Shown here in pieces: positions 9,102 to 20,252 of a stretch of 64,000 nucleotides of DNA. Numbering within the stretch: the stretch's first letter is position 1; each line of letters opens with the position of its first letter. Position numbers and translations under genes: made by a program. Under the pieces are notes generated by a model. It saw only the letters and a list, made by a program, of their open reading frames with translations. It searched no databases and was not told the DNA's origin. The stretch is from Mycolicibacterium neoaurum VKM Ac-1815D (lineage in GTDB: Bacteria > Actinomycetota > Actinomycetes > Mycobacteriales > Mycobacteriaceae), in assembly GCF_000317305.3 (NCBI RefSeq), contig NC_023036.2:1612001-1676000 (forward strand). The letters are read 5' to 3'.

Positions 9102-11738
9102 CTAGCCCGCCTTGAGCCGGATCTTGAAGCGCACGAAGGTCAGGTAGGCCACGCTCAACAGCGCCAGCATGCCCATGTCGAACCACCAGACCGACGAGGT
9201 GTGCTCCCAATGGGCATCCTTGGGCGTCAGTGGGCCGGGCACCAGATGGATCAGGTCCACCGTGGAGGCCGACGCGGCGAAGCCCCAGCGCGCCGGGGTG
9301 AACCAGGACAGCTGGTCGAGCACCAGACGGTCGGTCACCGGGATCATGCCGCCGGAGAAGACCAGCTGGCTCATCACGGCGACCACCAGCAGCGGCATGA
9401 TCTGCTCGTTGGACTTGGCCAGCGCCGAGAGCGCCAGACCGACCATGGCCGCGGTCACGGTCGTCGCCGCCATCACCAGGAACAGCTCGGCCGTCGGGGG
9501 CAGGAACGACAACGAGCCCTGTGTCGGGCCGCCCTTGCCCAGCACCGCGATCGCCGTGACGATCGAGGACTGGATGATGGCGAACACCGCGTAGATGCAG
9601 ACCTTGGCCATCAGATACGCCGTTGTCGACAACCCGACCGCCTGCTCGCGGCGGAAGATGGGCCGCTCGCCGATCAGGTCACGCACGGTCAACGCGGTAC
9701 CCATGAAGATGGCGCCGACGTTGAGCAGCACCAGGATCTGACCGGGCTCGTTGGGGGCGTCGCCCATGGGGTTGGGCACCCCGAAGCCGACGGTGCCGGG
9801 CACCGACAGTGACAGCACACCCATGATGAACGGCAGCACCGCCAGGAACGCGAAGTAGCCGCGGTCGGAGATGATGAGCCGCATCTGGCGCCGGGCAATG
9901 GTCGAGAACTGCCTGCGCACACTCGTTTTCGCCGGCTTGCCCAGGTCGGCGGGCTGTTTGGAGGCCTCGGCGTGCGGCAGCGGGCCGCTGCGGGCCAGGT
10001 AGTTCTGGTGCGAGGTGTCCGGGTCACCGGCGACCGAGGAGAAGATATCGGCCCAGTTGGTCGTGCCCAGCTCGGGACCGATCTGGCTGGGGGGGCCGTA
10101 GAACGCGGTCTTGCCGCCCGGCGCCAGTAGCAACACCTGATCGCAGACGTCGAGATAGGTCAGCGAGTGCGTCACCACCAGCACCACGCGGCCCGCGTCG
10201 GCGAGCTGGCGCAGCATCGTCATGACCTGGCGATCCAGCGCCGGATCCAGACCCGAGGTGGGCTCGTCGAGGATCAGCAACGAGGGCCCGGTCAGCAGCT
10301 CGAGGGCCACCGAGGCGCGCTTGCGCTGGCCGCCGGAGAGTTTGTCCACCCGGGTTTCCAGGTGTTTGGTCATCTCGAGTTCCTCGAGGACCTGCAGGAC
10401 CACGCGTTCGCGGTCCTCCTTGGTGGTATCCGGCGGCAGGCGCAGCTCGGCTGCGTACATCAGCGCCTGCTTGACGGTCAGCTGGCCGTGCACCACGTCG
10501 TCCTGGGGGACCATGCCGATCCGGGAGCGCAGCGAGGCGTACTCGGCGTGGATGTCGTGGCCCTCGAAGGACACCGTGCCCGACGTCGGGTGGGTCAGCC
10601 CGGCCACCTGTTTGGCGAAGGTCGACTTGCCGGCACCCGACGGTCCGATCACGGCCGTGAGCGTGCCCGGCCTGGCGTCGATCGAGATGTTGTTGAGCAG
10701 CGTCTTGTTGCCCTCGATGGTCCACGTCAGCCCGCGGACCTCCAGACCGCCGGTGCGGGTGGCCGCCTGGGTTTCCGAGCCGCGGACCAGCGTGCCGCCG
10801 GTGAACACCAGGTCGACGTTGCCGATGGTGACCACGTCGCCCTCGCGCAGCAGCGCGTCGTCGACGCGTTGACCGTTGACGAAGGTGCCGTTGATGCTGC
10901 GGTTGTCGAGGATCTCGGTGCCGCCGGGGCCGGAGACCAGGGTGGCGTGGTGGCGAGAGGCCAGGACGTCGGGGATGACGATGTCGTTGTCGGTCGCGCG
11001 ACCGATCTTGATCCCGCCCGGTGGCACCTCCGGTGCCTTTCCGGGGCGAAGGATCTTGAGCATGCTCGTCGCGAGGTTGTTCTCCGACGGGCGCGGCACC
11101 GCGGTCGGTCCCATCGCCGTCTGCGACGGATCGGCGGGTGGGATGTAGGTCGGCTGCGAGCGCGACACGGTCGGCTGCGGTGGCGGCGGATAGCTCTGTT
11201 GCGGCGGCGCGCCCTGATAGGGCTGCTGGCCGGTTGGCTGATAGTGCTGCGGACCGGACGGATAACGCGGCTGCTGCTGGGACGGGGTGGCCCCGGTCGG
11301 CCAGGCCGGTGGTGCCTGGGGCGGCGGGGGCGGCTGCATCGGTGCCTGCGTCGGCCAGGACGCGCTGGGGCGCGGACCGGTCGGTGTCGGGACGGCCTGC
11401 GTTGGGGGCGGGCTGCCCACCGCGCCCTGGTGGCGGCCGACCTCGAAGGCCAGTTGCGGGCCGTCGGGATTGCCGATGTTGAGCTGCTGGCCGTCGGTGA
11501 TGTCCAGCGTGGGCACCCGCTGACCGTTGACGTACATGCCGTTGAGGCTGCCGTTGTCGATGGCGATCCAGCGGCCCTGATCGAAGCGCAACACCAGGTG
11601 TGCGCGCGAAATCAACGGGTGGGCGATACGTACGTCGGCGCGCAGGTCGCGACCGACGACGACGTCATTGCCTGCTGAGAAGGTCCGAGTCGATCCTTCG
11701 TATCGAACGGTCAGCGCGGGCGTTCCGGGGCGGCTCAT
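9102..11738 (-). CDS. FHA-domain ABC transporter, ATPase-permease fusion (Rv1747-like)
   Basis: ABC exporter half with regulatory phosphothreonine-binding FHA domains; the Mtb homologue Rv1747 is phosphorylated by PknF and linked to cell-envelope glycolipid export. Order in the 878 residues: FHA1 (about 15-95; VGRDLRADVRIAHPLISRAH, NGSLNGMYVNG), a Pro/Gln-rich linker (about 105-215) with possible phospho-acceptor threonines, FHA2 (about 230-310; NRSINGTFVNG), the ABC domain with Walker A GPSGAGKS (365-372), signature LSGGQ (467-471) and Walker B LLILDE (487-492), then a six-helix ABC-2 permease. The ATG at 11738 (MSRPGTP) fits the Rv1747 start; a 9-residue longer start is possible. Unlike in Mtb, it sits beside mfpA and apart from pknF. 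Confidence 0.92.
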   Translation of the reverse strand: MSRPGTPALTVRYEGSTRTFSAGNDVVVGRDLRADVRIAHPLISRAHLVLRFDQGRWIAIDNGSLNGMYVNGQRVPTLDITDGQQLNIGNPDGPQLAFEVGRHQGAVGSPPPTQAVPTPTGPRPSASWPTQAPMQPPPPPQAPPAWPTGATPSQQQPRYPSGPQHYQPTGQQPYQGAPPQQSYPPPPQPTVSRSQPTYIPPADPSQTAMGPTAVPRPSENNLATSMLKILRPGKAPEVPPGGIKIGRATDNDIVIPDVLASRHHATLVSGPGGTEILDNRSINGTFVNGQRVDDALLREGDVVTIGNVDLVFTGGTLVRGSETQAATRTGGLEVRGLTWTIEGNKTLLNNISIDARPGTLTAVIGPSGAGKSTFAKQVAGLTHPTSGTVSFEGHDIHAEYASLRSRIGMVPQDDVVHGQLTVKQALMYAAELRLPPDTTKEDRERVVLQVLEELEMTKHLETRVDKLSGGQRKRASVALELLTGPSLLILDEPTSGLDPALDRQVMTMLRQLADAGRVVLVVTHSLTYLDVCDQVLLLAPGGKTAFYGPPSQIGPELGTTNWADIFSSVAGDPDTSHQNYLARSGPLPHAEASKQPADLGKPAKTSVRRQFSTIARRQMRLIISDRGYFAFLAVLPFIMGVLSLSVPGTVGFGVPNPMGDAPNEPGQILVLLNVGAIFMGTALTVRDLIGERPIFRREQAVGLSTTAYLMAKVCIYAVFAIIQSSIVTAIAVLGKGGPTQGSLSFLPPTAELFLVMAATTVTAAMVGLALSALAKSNEQIMPLLVVAVMSQLVFSGGMIPVTDRLVLDQLSWFTPARWGFAASASTVDLIHLVPGPLTPKDAHWEHTSSVWWFDMGMLALLSVAYLTFVRFKIRLKAG

Positions 11739-11812
11739 CGGGACCAACTGTATCCGGTACGCCAACGCAATTCCCGCTCCGAGGTCACCGTTCGGCTTGC
11801 CGAGAGCAACGA

Positions 11813-11846
11813 TATGGTCGCTACCGCCGGTTCGGGCGCGACCATA
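11813..11846 (-). terminator. Candidate stem-loop downstream of the old yellow enzyme gene
   Basis: A perfect 9-base inverted repeat (TATGGTCGC / GCGACCATA, arms 11813-11821 and 11838-11846, 16-base loop) lies 23 bases past the stop of the oxidoreductase gene and upstream of the FHA-ABC gene. No U-tract, so it may be a weak terminator or an operator for the transporter. Confidence 0.4.
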
Positions 11847-11868
11847 CCGTCGCTCCGGGCGAACGGCC

Positions 11869-13083
11869 TCAGACCGTGAGGGTGTCCGGCGCCCCGGTGA
11901 CCACGCAGTGGGTGTGGCTGTAGATCGTGGGCATGCAGCGGTTGCAGTGCGTGCACGCCGAGCGGACCGAGGAATCGGCCTTGATGCGGTTGACCAGATC
12001 CGGCTCGGCGAGCAGCGCCCGACCCATCGCGACGAAGTCGAAACCCTCGGCCATCGCCTTGTCCATCGTGTCGCGGTTGGTGATACCGCCGAGCAGGATC
12101 AGCGGCATGCTCAGCTCGGCGCGGAAGGCCCGGGCATGCCTTAACAAGTACGCCTCGCGGTAGGGGTACTCGCGCAGGAACTTCTTGCCGGTCATCCGCA
12201 TGCCCCAGCTGATCGGCGGCCTGAAGGCGCCCGCGAATTCCTTGAGCGGGGCATCACCGTGGAACAGGTACATGGGGTTGACCAGGGAGCTGCCCGCGGT
12301 CAGCTCGATGGCGTCCAGCCCACCGTCTTCTTCCAGCCACTTCGCGGTCTGCAACGCCTCGTCGAGCGGGATACCGCCGCGCACCCCGTCGGTCATGGTC
12401 AACTTGGCGGTGACGGCGATCTTGGCGGCACCGTGATCGTCGACGGCGTCGCGCACGGCTCGCACCACGCCCCTGGACACCTTCGCGCGGTTCTGCAATG
12501 AGCCCCCGAACTCGTCGGTGCGCCGGTTGAGCAGCGGCGACAGAAACGAGCTGGCCAGGTAGTTGTGCCCGAGATGTACCTCGACGGCGTCGAAGCCGGC
12601 ATCGATGGCCAGCCGGGCGGCGTCGGCGTGCGCCGCGATGACGTCGCGGATGTCGTCCTTGGTGGCCTTGCGGGCGAATCGCATCGACAACGGGTTGAAG
12701 AACCGGATGGGTGCCAGCGCGGGCGCCTTGTTGGTCCGCGCGTTGGCCACCGGGCCGGCGTGGCCGATCTGTGCGCTGATCGCCGCACCCTCGGCATGCA
12801 CCGCGTCGGTGAGCCTGCGCAGGCCCGGGACGGCCTCGGGCCGCATCCAGATCTGCCAGCCGTCGGTGCGCCCGCCCGGAGCCACCGCGCAATAGGCGAC
12901 CGTCGTCATACCCACGCCGCCGGCGGCAGGCAACTGGTGATACCTGATCAGATCATCGGTGACCAGCGCATTCGGGCTCGCCGCCTCGAAGGTGGCGGCC
13001 TTGATGATGCGGTTGCGCAACGTCACCGGCCCGAGCTTGGCCGCACCGAATACGTCGGTGAACACTTTCGGCTGGGTGTTCAT
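11869..13083 (-). CDS. NADH:flavin oxidoreductase, old yellow enzyme family
   Basis: FMN-dependent TIM-barrel ene-reductase of 404 residues. It opens with the OYE N-terminus (LGPVTLRNRIIKAATFEAAS) and carries the FMN/active-site elements HAGPVANARTNKAPA (with the QIGHAG strand), FDAVEVHLGHNYLASSFLSP and the C-terminal MGRALLAEPDL phosphate-binding loop. Oddity: the last 30 residues hold C377-x2-C380-x2-C383-x9-C393, resembling the 4Fe-4S motif of 2,4-dienoyl-CoA reductases, although the FAD/NADH domains that normally follow are absent. ATG 13083 is chosen because the frame beyond it overlaps folD. Substrate unknown. Confidence 0.85.
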   Translation of the reverse strand: MNTQPKVFTDVFGAAKLGPVTLRNRIIKAATFEAASPNALVTDDLIRYHQLPAAGGVGMTTVAYCAVAPGGRTDGWQIWMRPEAVPGLRRLTDAVHAEGAAISAQIGHAGPVANARTNKAPALAPIRFFNPLSMRFARKATKDDIRDVIAAHADAARLAIDAGFDAVEVHLGHNYLASSFLSPLLNRRTDEFGGSLQNRAKVSRGVVRAVRDAVDDHGAAKIAVTAKLTMTDGVRGGIPLDEALQTAKWLEEDGGLDAIELTAGSSLVNPMYLFHGDAPLKEFAGAFRPPISWGMRMTGKKFLREYPYREAYLLRHARAFRAELSMPLILLGGITNRDTMDKAMAEGFDFVAMGRALLAEPDLVNRIKADSSVRSACTHCNRCMPTIYSHTHCVVTGAPDTLTV

Positions 13084-13112
13084 CGTCGTAGCCTGCCACG
13101 CCGGCTGACACA

Positions 13113-13964
13113 ATGACAGGCGTGGCAGCCACGACATTGGACGGTAAGGCGACTCGCGACGAGATCCTCGACGATCTCAAGGAGCGGGTCGCGAAGCTGA
13201 CGGCCGCGGGCCGGACCCCCGGACTGGGCACCATCCTGGTCGGCGACGACCCGGGGTCGCAGGCCTATGTGCGGGGCAAGCACGCCGACTGCGCCAAGGT
13301 CGGGATCAACTCCATCCGTCGCGATCTGCCCGCCGATATCAGCCAGGCCGAGTTGGACGCCGTCATCGACGAGCTCAACGCCAACCCCGAGTGCACCGGA
13401 TACATCGTCCAGCTCCCGCTGCCCAAGCACCTGGACGAGAACGCGGCCCTGGAGCGCATCGACCCGGACAAAGATGCCGACGGTCTGCACCCGACCAACC
13501 TGGGTCGGCTGGTGCTCGGGAAAGAGGCTCCGCTGCCGTGCACCCCGCGTGGCATCGTGCACCTGCTGCGGCGCTTCGATGTTCCGATCGCCGGTGCGCA
13601 CGTCGTGGTGATCGGTCGCGGTGTCACGGTCGGAAGGCCACTGGGCCTGCTGCTCACCCGCCGTTCGGAGAACGCGACGGTCACCCTGTGCCACACCGGA
13701 ACTCGTGACCTCGCCGAGTTGACCCGGCAGGCCGACATCATCGTCGCCGCGGTCGGCGTGCCGTACATGGTGACCGCCGACATGGTGAAACCCGGTGCGG
13801 CCGTCGTCGACGTCGGCGTGAGCCGGGTCGAGGGCAAGCTGACCGGTGATGTGGCCCCCGATGTCTGGGACGTCGCCGGATACGTATCGCCGAACCCGGG
13901 CGGGGTGGGTCCGCTGACCAGGGCCTTCCTGCTGACCAATGTCGTGGAGCGCGCGGAGCGGTGA
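13113..13964 (+). CDS. folD: Bifunctional methylenetetrahydrofolate dehydrogenase/cyclohydrolase
   Basis: Interconverts 5,10-methylene-, methenyl- and 10-formyl-tetrahydrofolate, supplying one-carbon units for purines and formyl-methionine. All FolD signatures are present in 283 residues: the active-site loop [18 protein letters not shown] (lysine in the cyclohydrolase site), [21 protein letters not shown] and the NADP-binding [18 protein letters not shown]. It ends [19 protein letters not shown] as in Mtb FolD (Rv3356c). ATG 13113 is used, but GTG 13122 is nearly as good. Divergent from the old yellow enzyme gene with about 29 bases between starts. Confidence 0.96.
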   Translation: MTGVAATTLDGKATRDEILDDLKERVAKLTAAGRTPGLGTILVGDDPGSQAYVRGKHADCAKVGINSIRRDLPADISQAELDAVIDELNANPECTGYIVQLPLPKHLDENAALERIDPDKDADGLHPTNLGRLVLGKEAPLPCTPRGIVHLLRRFDVPIAGAHVVVIGRGVTVGRPLGLLLTRRSENATVTLCHTGTRDLAELTRQADIIVAAVGVPYMVTADMVKPGAAVVDVGVSRVEGKLTGDVAPDVWDVAGYVSPNPGGVGPLTRAFLLTNVVERAER

Positions 13965-14289
13965 TGAGCGCCTGCGCGAAGAACAGTCAGATCCGTTGAC
14001 CGCCCAGGAGTTCGCCCGCAAGGTGCTGGCCGGCCAGTGGCCGATCCTGCTGGTCGCGCTGATCTTCGCTGCCTCGTTCGTGCTGGTGATCGCCGGGTAC
14101 TGGCGCCGCGGCGCCCTGGTGATGGGCATCGCGGTCGGGGTGGCCGCTGCGCTGCGGCTGGCGCTCTCCGACGACCGGGCCGGACTGCTCGTGGTGCGAA
14201 CGCGCGCAATCGATTTCGCGACGACCGCCTCGGTCAGCGCGGTGATGCTCTATATCGCCTGGACCATCGACCCGTTGGGCACCAGCTAG
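13939..14289 (+). CDS. DUF3017 small integral membrane protein
   Basis: Actinobacterial membrane protein with three predicted transmembrane helices: [39 protein letters not shown] and [18 protein letters not shown]. The motif [22 protein letters not shown] between helices 2 and 3 is the conserved DUF3017 core. Function unknown; it is regularly next to folD (Mtb Rv3355c). The start is uncertain: ATG 13939 overlaps folD by 26 bases, while TTG 13996 would give a 97-residue protein, near the Mtb length I recall. Its stop shares CTAG with the convergent methyltransferase stop. Confidence 0.8.
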   Translation: MSWSARSGDERLREEQSDPLTAQEFARKVLAGQWPILLVALIFAASFVLVIAGYWRRGALVMGIAVGVAAALRLALSDDRAGLLVVRTRAIDFATTASVSAVMLYIAWTIDPLGTS

Positions 14290-15014
14290 GTCAGATCGGC
14301 CCGGATTCCCACGGTGACATACGGCAGCGCCAACCCGCTGCTGTTGGCCAGGGCCGGATGGGTGGCCAACAGTTCGCGCACCCGGTCCAGGGTGCGGGTA
14401 CGTACTTCGGCGGGGGAAGTGATGCAGTAGCTGCGCGAGGCCACCAGGTCGATGAGCGCCTGCGGGGTCAGGTAACTGGTCCACTCGACCTGCGTGCGCT
14501 CGATCGGCCCGAACGGCTCGGTGAGCGTCACCCGGTCGTTGAGCGGGTCGTGTTCGTGGCCGATGATCGCGCCCAGATCCTTGACCCAGCCCATCCTCTC
14601 GTCGCGGGTGTTCCACACCAATCCCAGCCGGCCGCCCGGGCGCAACACCCTGGCGATCTCGTCGGCGGCGCGCTGCGGATCGAACCAGTGCCAGGCCTGC
14701 GCGACCAGCACACAGTCCACACTGTCATCGGGCAGCGGGATGTCCTCGGCGGTCCCCAGCAGGGCGGGCGTGCCGGGCAGCGACGACGACAGTACGTCCA
14801 GCATCTCCGGGATCGGGTCCACCGCAACGACATCGAGGCCGCGCTCGACCAGCCGAACGGTCAGTTTGCCCGTTCCGGCGCCGAGGTCGAGGACGGTGCG
14901 CGCGCCGTGGGGCAACAGCCAGTCGATGGCTTCCGGGGGATAGGACGGGCGGCCGCGCTCGTAGGCCGCGGCCTCCTCGCCGAATGACAATGAGCGCGGA
15001 ACCTGCTTGCTCAC
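14286..15014 (-). CDS. Class I SAM-dependent methyltransferase (Rv3342-like)
   Basis: Methyltransferase of 242 residues of the type annotated as Methyltransf_11. Motif I is [19 protein letters not shown] (about residues 40-58), then [11 protein letters not shown], motif III-like [21 protein letters not shown] and post-motif [15 protein letters not shown]. It begins with [26 protein letters not shown], a leader typical of the group. Start GTG overlaps the metX stop by four bases (GTGA), so it is likely the last gene of metY-metX; the same link to metX exists in Mtb. Substrate unknown. Confidence 0.85.
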   Translation of the reverse strand: MSKQVPRSLSFGEEAAAYERGRPSYPPEAIDWLLPHGARTVLDLGAGTGKLTVRLVERGLDVVAVDPIPEMLDVLSSSLPGTPALLGTAEDIPLPDDSVDCVLVAQAWHWFDPQRAADEIARVLRPGGRLGLVWNTRDERMGWVKDLGAIIGHEHDPLNDRVTLTEPFGPIERTQVEWTSYLTPQALIDLVASRSYCITSPAEVRTRTLDRVRELLATHPALANSSGLALPYVTVGIRADLT

Positions 15015-16141
15015 CGCTGTGCCATCTCCAGCGTCTGTCGGATCAGCGGTGCGACCGCGTCGGTCTCGACCAGGAAGCCGTCGTGACCGTAGATGGAGTC
15101 GACCACCGAGAGGCCGGGGCAGCCGGGCAGCAGCTCGGCCAGCTCCTGCTGCTGGCGCAACGGATAGAGCCGGTCGGAGGTGATGCCGGCCACCAACACC
15201 GGAACCGGGCAGCCAGCCAGCGCGGCCGCCACCCCGCCGCGTCCACGCCCGACGTCATGACTGCTCAACGCATCGGTGAGGGCCACGTAGGTGCCTGCGT
15301 CGAACCGCGACACCAGCTTGCCGCCCTGGTGTTCCAGATAGCTCTGCACGGCGTAGCGCCCGCCGGTGGTCGGGTCCTCGTCACCCTGGACGTCGTTGGC
15401 GAACCGCGAATCCAGTTCGGCTTCACCGCGATAGGTCAGGTGTGCGACACGACGCGCGATCTCCAGGCCGGCGGACGGGCTGCGACCGGTGCCGTGATAG
15501 TCGCCGCCCTGCCAGTCCGGGTCGGCCTTGATGGCGGCGACCTGGGTGCTCTGGGTGCCGATCTGGTCGGCCGTGGCCCGGGCCCCGACCGCGAGGACCA
15601 GTCCGGCACGCACGGTGTCGGGATGGCCCACGATCCACTCCAGCGCGCGCGCTCCACCCATCGAACCACCGATCACCGCGGCGACCCTGGTGATGCCCAG
15701 CGCGGCAAGCGCGGCCAGGTCGGCATTGACCTGATCACGGATGGTGATCGCCGGAAATCTTGAGCCCCACGGCTTTCCGTCGGGCGCAAGTGAACTTGGG
15801 CCGGTCGAGCCGCGGCAGCCGCCCAGTGCGTTGGTGGCGATGGCGCACCAGCGGGTGGTGTCGATGGCGGCACCGGGACCGGCAACACCGTCCCACCATC
15901 CCGGTGTCGGGTGGTCGGGGCCCACCGGGCCGGTGATGTGCGAGTCGCCGGTCAGCGCGTGCAACACCACGACCACGTTGTCGCCGGCTGCGGACAGCTC
16001 GCCCCAGCGCTGCACCGCGATCGAGACGGCGGGCAGGACGACGCCGCTCTCCAGGGTCAGGTCGCCGATCTCGACGACGCCGATCTCACCCTCAGTGGGC
16101 AGCGTCGACACCGCGTCGCTCTGTATGTCGAAGATGGTCAT
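15011..16141 (-). CDS. metX: Homoserine O-acetyltransferase
   Basis: Transfers acetyl from acetyl-CoA to homoserine, the committed step of methionine synthesis. Alpha/beta-hydrolase fold, 376 residues. The nucleophile elbow is [12 protein letters not shown]; upstream are [12 protein letters not shown] and [11 protein letters not shown], hallmark substrate loops; the acid and base lie in [14 protein letters not shown] and [12 protein letters not shown]. It follows metY by six bases, making one transcript controlled by the SAM-IV riboswitch upstream of metY. Known in Mtb as metA (Rv3341). Confidence 0.96.
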   Translation of the reverse strand: MTIFDIQSDAVSTLPTEGEIGVVEIGDLTLESGVVLPAVSIAVQRWGELSAAGDNVVVVLHALTGDSHITGPVGPDHPTPGWWDGVAGPGAAIDTTRWCAIATNALGGCRGSTGPSSLAPDGKPWGSRFPAITIRDQVNADLAALAALGITRVAAVIGGSMGGARALEWIVGHPDTVRAGLVLAVGARATADQIGTQSTQVAAIKADPDWQGGDYHGTGRSPSAGLEIARRVAHLTYRGEAELDSRFANDVQGDEDPTTGGRYAVQSYLEHQGGKLVSRFDAGTYVALTDALSSHDVGRGRGGVAAALAGCPVPVLVAGITSDRLYPLRQQQELAELLPGCPGLSVVDSIYGHDGFLVETDAVAPLIRQTLEMAQR

Positions 16142-16147
16142 ATCGCC

Positions 16148-17473
16148 TCACACCGATGCGACGCTCTGCTCGGAACCCGCGAAGGCGCGGGCGGCCGCGA
16201 ATCCGCGGTCGAGATCGGCCAGGATGTCGTCGATTCCCTCGATGCCGACGGCCAGCCGCACCAGACCGGGCGTCACGCCGGTGCTGAGCTGCTCCTCGGG
16301 GCTGAGCTGCTGGTGGGTGGTGGAGGCGGGATGGATCACCAGCGACCGCACGTCACCGATGTTCGCGACGTGGCTGTGCAACGTCAATGCGTTGACGAAC
16401 GCCTCACCGGCAGCGATGCCGCCGGCCAGTTCGAATGCCAACACCGCGCCGGTGCCCTTGGGCGCGAGCTTGCGTCCCACCTCGTACCAGGGTGAGCTCT
16501 TCAGTCCGGCGTAGTTCACCGAGATGACCTCGTCGCGGCCCTCCAGGTATTCGGCGACGCGCTGCGCATTGGCCACGTGTCGCTCGATGCGCAGGCTCAG
16601 CGTTTCCAGACCCTGGGCGATGAGGAACGCGTTGAACGGGGCGACCGCAGACCCGAGGTCACGCAGCAGCTGGACGCGCGCCTTGAGTGCGTAGGCGGGC
16701 GGGCCGAGTTCGGCGAACACCACGCCGTGATAGCTCGGATCCGGGGTGGTGAACCCGGGATGGCGACCCTGGGTCCAGTCGAACTTCCCGCTGTCGACGA
16801 TGACACCGGCGATGGCCGAGCCGTGACCGCCGAGGTACTTGGTCGCCGAGTGCACGACGATATCGGCTCCGTGCGCGATCGGCTGGATCAGATACGGCGT
16901 GGCGATGGTGTTGTCGACGATCAGCGGGATGCCGTCGGCGTGGGCGACCTCGGCGACGGACGGGATGTCGAGCACGTCGATCTGCGGGTTGGAGATCGTC
17001 TCGGCGAAGAACGCCTTGGTGTTCGGCCGGATGGCCGCGCGCCAGGACTCCGGATCGTCGGGGTTGTCCACGAAGGTCGTCTCGATACCCAGCTTGGGCA
17101 GCGTGTAGTGCAGCAGGTTGTAGGTGCCGCCGTAGAGCCGTGGGCTGGACACGATGTGATCGCCGGCCTGGGCCAGGTTGAGGATCGCGAACGTCTCGGC
17201 GGCCTGACCTGAGGACAGGAACAGCGCCGCGACACCACCTTCGAGGGCGGCCAGGCGCTGCTCGACGACATCGGTCGTCGGATTCATGATGCGGGTGTAG
17301 ATGTTGCCGGGTTCGGCCAGACCGAACAGCGCCGCGGCATGCGCGGTGTCACGGAACGTGTACGAGGTGGTCTGGTAGATCGGCAGGGCCCGGGCGTTGG
17401 TCGCCGTGTCGGGCGTCTGACCGGCGTGGATCTGCTTGGTCTCGAAGGACCAGTCTTGTTCTGGCGTGCTCAT
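16148..17473 (-). CDS. metY: O-acetylhomoserine aminocarboxypropyltransferase (sulfhydrylase)
   Basis: PLP enzyme that condenses O-acetylhomoserine with sulfide to homocysteine (or acts on a related thiol), 441 residues, Cys/Met-metabolism PLP family. The PLP lysine lies in VVHSATKYLGGHG; the aspartate that binds the ring nitrogen is in PLIVDNTIATPY; substrate loops include YTRIMNPTTDVVEQRLAALEGG. A strong Shine-Dalgarno (GGAGG at 17485-17489) precedes the ATG. Upstream is a SAM-IV riboswitch plus a hairpin, so expression should fall when SAM is abundant. Mtb name metC (Rv3340). Confidence 0.95.
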   Translation of the reverse strand: MSTPEQDWSFETKQIHAGQTPDTATNARALPIYQTTSYTFRDTAHAAALFGLAEPGNIYTRIMNPTTDVVEQRLAALEGGVAALFLSSGQAAETFAILNLAQAGDHIVSSPRLYGGTYNLLHYTLPKLGIETTFVDNPDDPESWRAAIRPNTKAFFAETISNPQIDVLDIPSVAEVAHADGIPLIVDNTIATPYLIQPIAHGADIVVHSATKYLGGHGSAIAGVIVDSGKFDWTQGRHPGFTTPDPSYHGVVFAELGPPAYALKARVQLLRDLGSAVAPFNAFLIAQGLETLSLRIERHVANAQRVAEYLEGRDEVISVNYAGLKSSPWYEVGRKLAPKGTGAVLAFELAGGIAAGEAFVNALTLHSHVANIGDVRSLVIHPASTTHQQLSPEEQLSTGVTPGLVRLAVGIEGIDDILADLDRGFAAARAFAGSEQSVASV

Positions 17474-17500
17474 GAAGAACGAACCTCCATCTGTGTCTGG

Positions 17501-17520
17501 GGGTCCGTCGATACGGACCC
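17501..17520 (-). terminator. Expression-platform hairpin of the metY leader
   Basis: Read on the minus strand, GGGTCCG and CGGACCC form a perfect 7-base stem with a 6-base loop, between the riboswitch aptamer and the metY Shine-Dalgarno (17485-17489). It has no U-tract, so it may control ribosome access or Rho action instead of acting as an intrinsic terminator. Role inferred. Confidence 0.5.
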
Positions 17521-17653
17521 GCGCTTGCCGTGTGGTCGCCTGTCTTCGAAAAAGACGTGCGACTACTCAACCTGGTCTTCACCCGGAGCACCCCACCGCG
17601 GTTGGAGGGTTGCCGGCCAGCAAGCCGGGGCTTAGTGCTGGCACTCATGACCG
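17521..17653 (-). ncRNA. SAM-IV riboswitch controlling metY-metX
   Basis: The minus-strand leader contains the blocks I associate with the actinobacterial SAM-IV aptamer, in order: GGTCATGAGTGCCAGC, AAGCCCCGGCTTGCTGGCC, GGCAACCCTCCAACCGCGG, GGGTGCTCCGGGTGA, CCAGGTTGAGTAG and finally CGGCAAGCGCGGGTCC. It lies 5' of a methionine biosynthetic operon, as in Mtb Rv3340. Family knowledge: SAM binding represses downstream genes. Exact 5' and 3' limits are approximate, and a covariance-model search would fix them. Confidence 0.88.
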
Positions 17654-17908
17654 AAACAAAGACTAGCTCACCGCGTCGATGCCGTGCCACCTGGTTCCGC
17701 CGTCGCTGTCAGGACAAACCTACTGACCAGTAGTGAAAGCTGACCCATCGTGGATTCATCGGCCCTTGTAGTGTTGCCGGTGAGGACAGTCCCCGACCGT
17801 CGAACATGCGGCCGCGGGCGGTCCGCCGTGCGACTGCGACGCTGCTGAATCACATACGGCAGCGCCGACTTTCGCTACACCTGTCCGACAGTGACGCCGG
17901 GAGTACAC

Positions 17909-20146
<2,238 letters not shown>

Positions 20147-20165
20147 GATCGGGCCGCCAGTATTG

Positions 20166-20210
20166 GTACTGCCGGTGGTACTGCTCGCGTAGTGGTACTA
20201 CCGGCAGTAC
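20166..20210. terminator. Bidirectional stem-loop between icd2 and hydrolase gene
   Basis: A 16-base inverted repeat with one mismatch (GTACTGCCGGTGGTAC at 20166-20181 and GTACTACCGGCAGTAC at 20195-20210, 13-base loop) lies between two convergent stops. Each arm is itself nearly palindromic and rich in GTAC steps. Likely a shared terminator. Confidence 0.65.
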
Positions 20211-20252
20211 TACGTCTCAGGTCGCTTTGCTCGACCCGTGCGGGCGTCGCGC

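Noticed and set aside
13961..13966. GTG/ATG near 13961-13966 as start for the DUF3017 gene
   Set aside because: These codons are in another frame from the membrane protein and meet a stop after a few codons.
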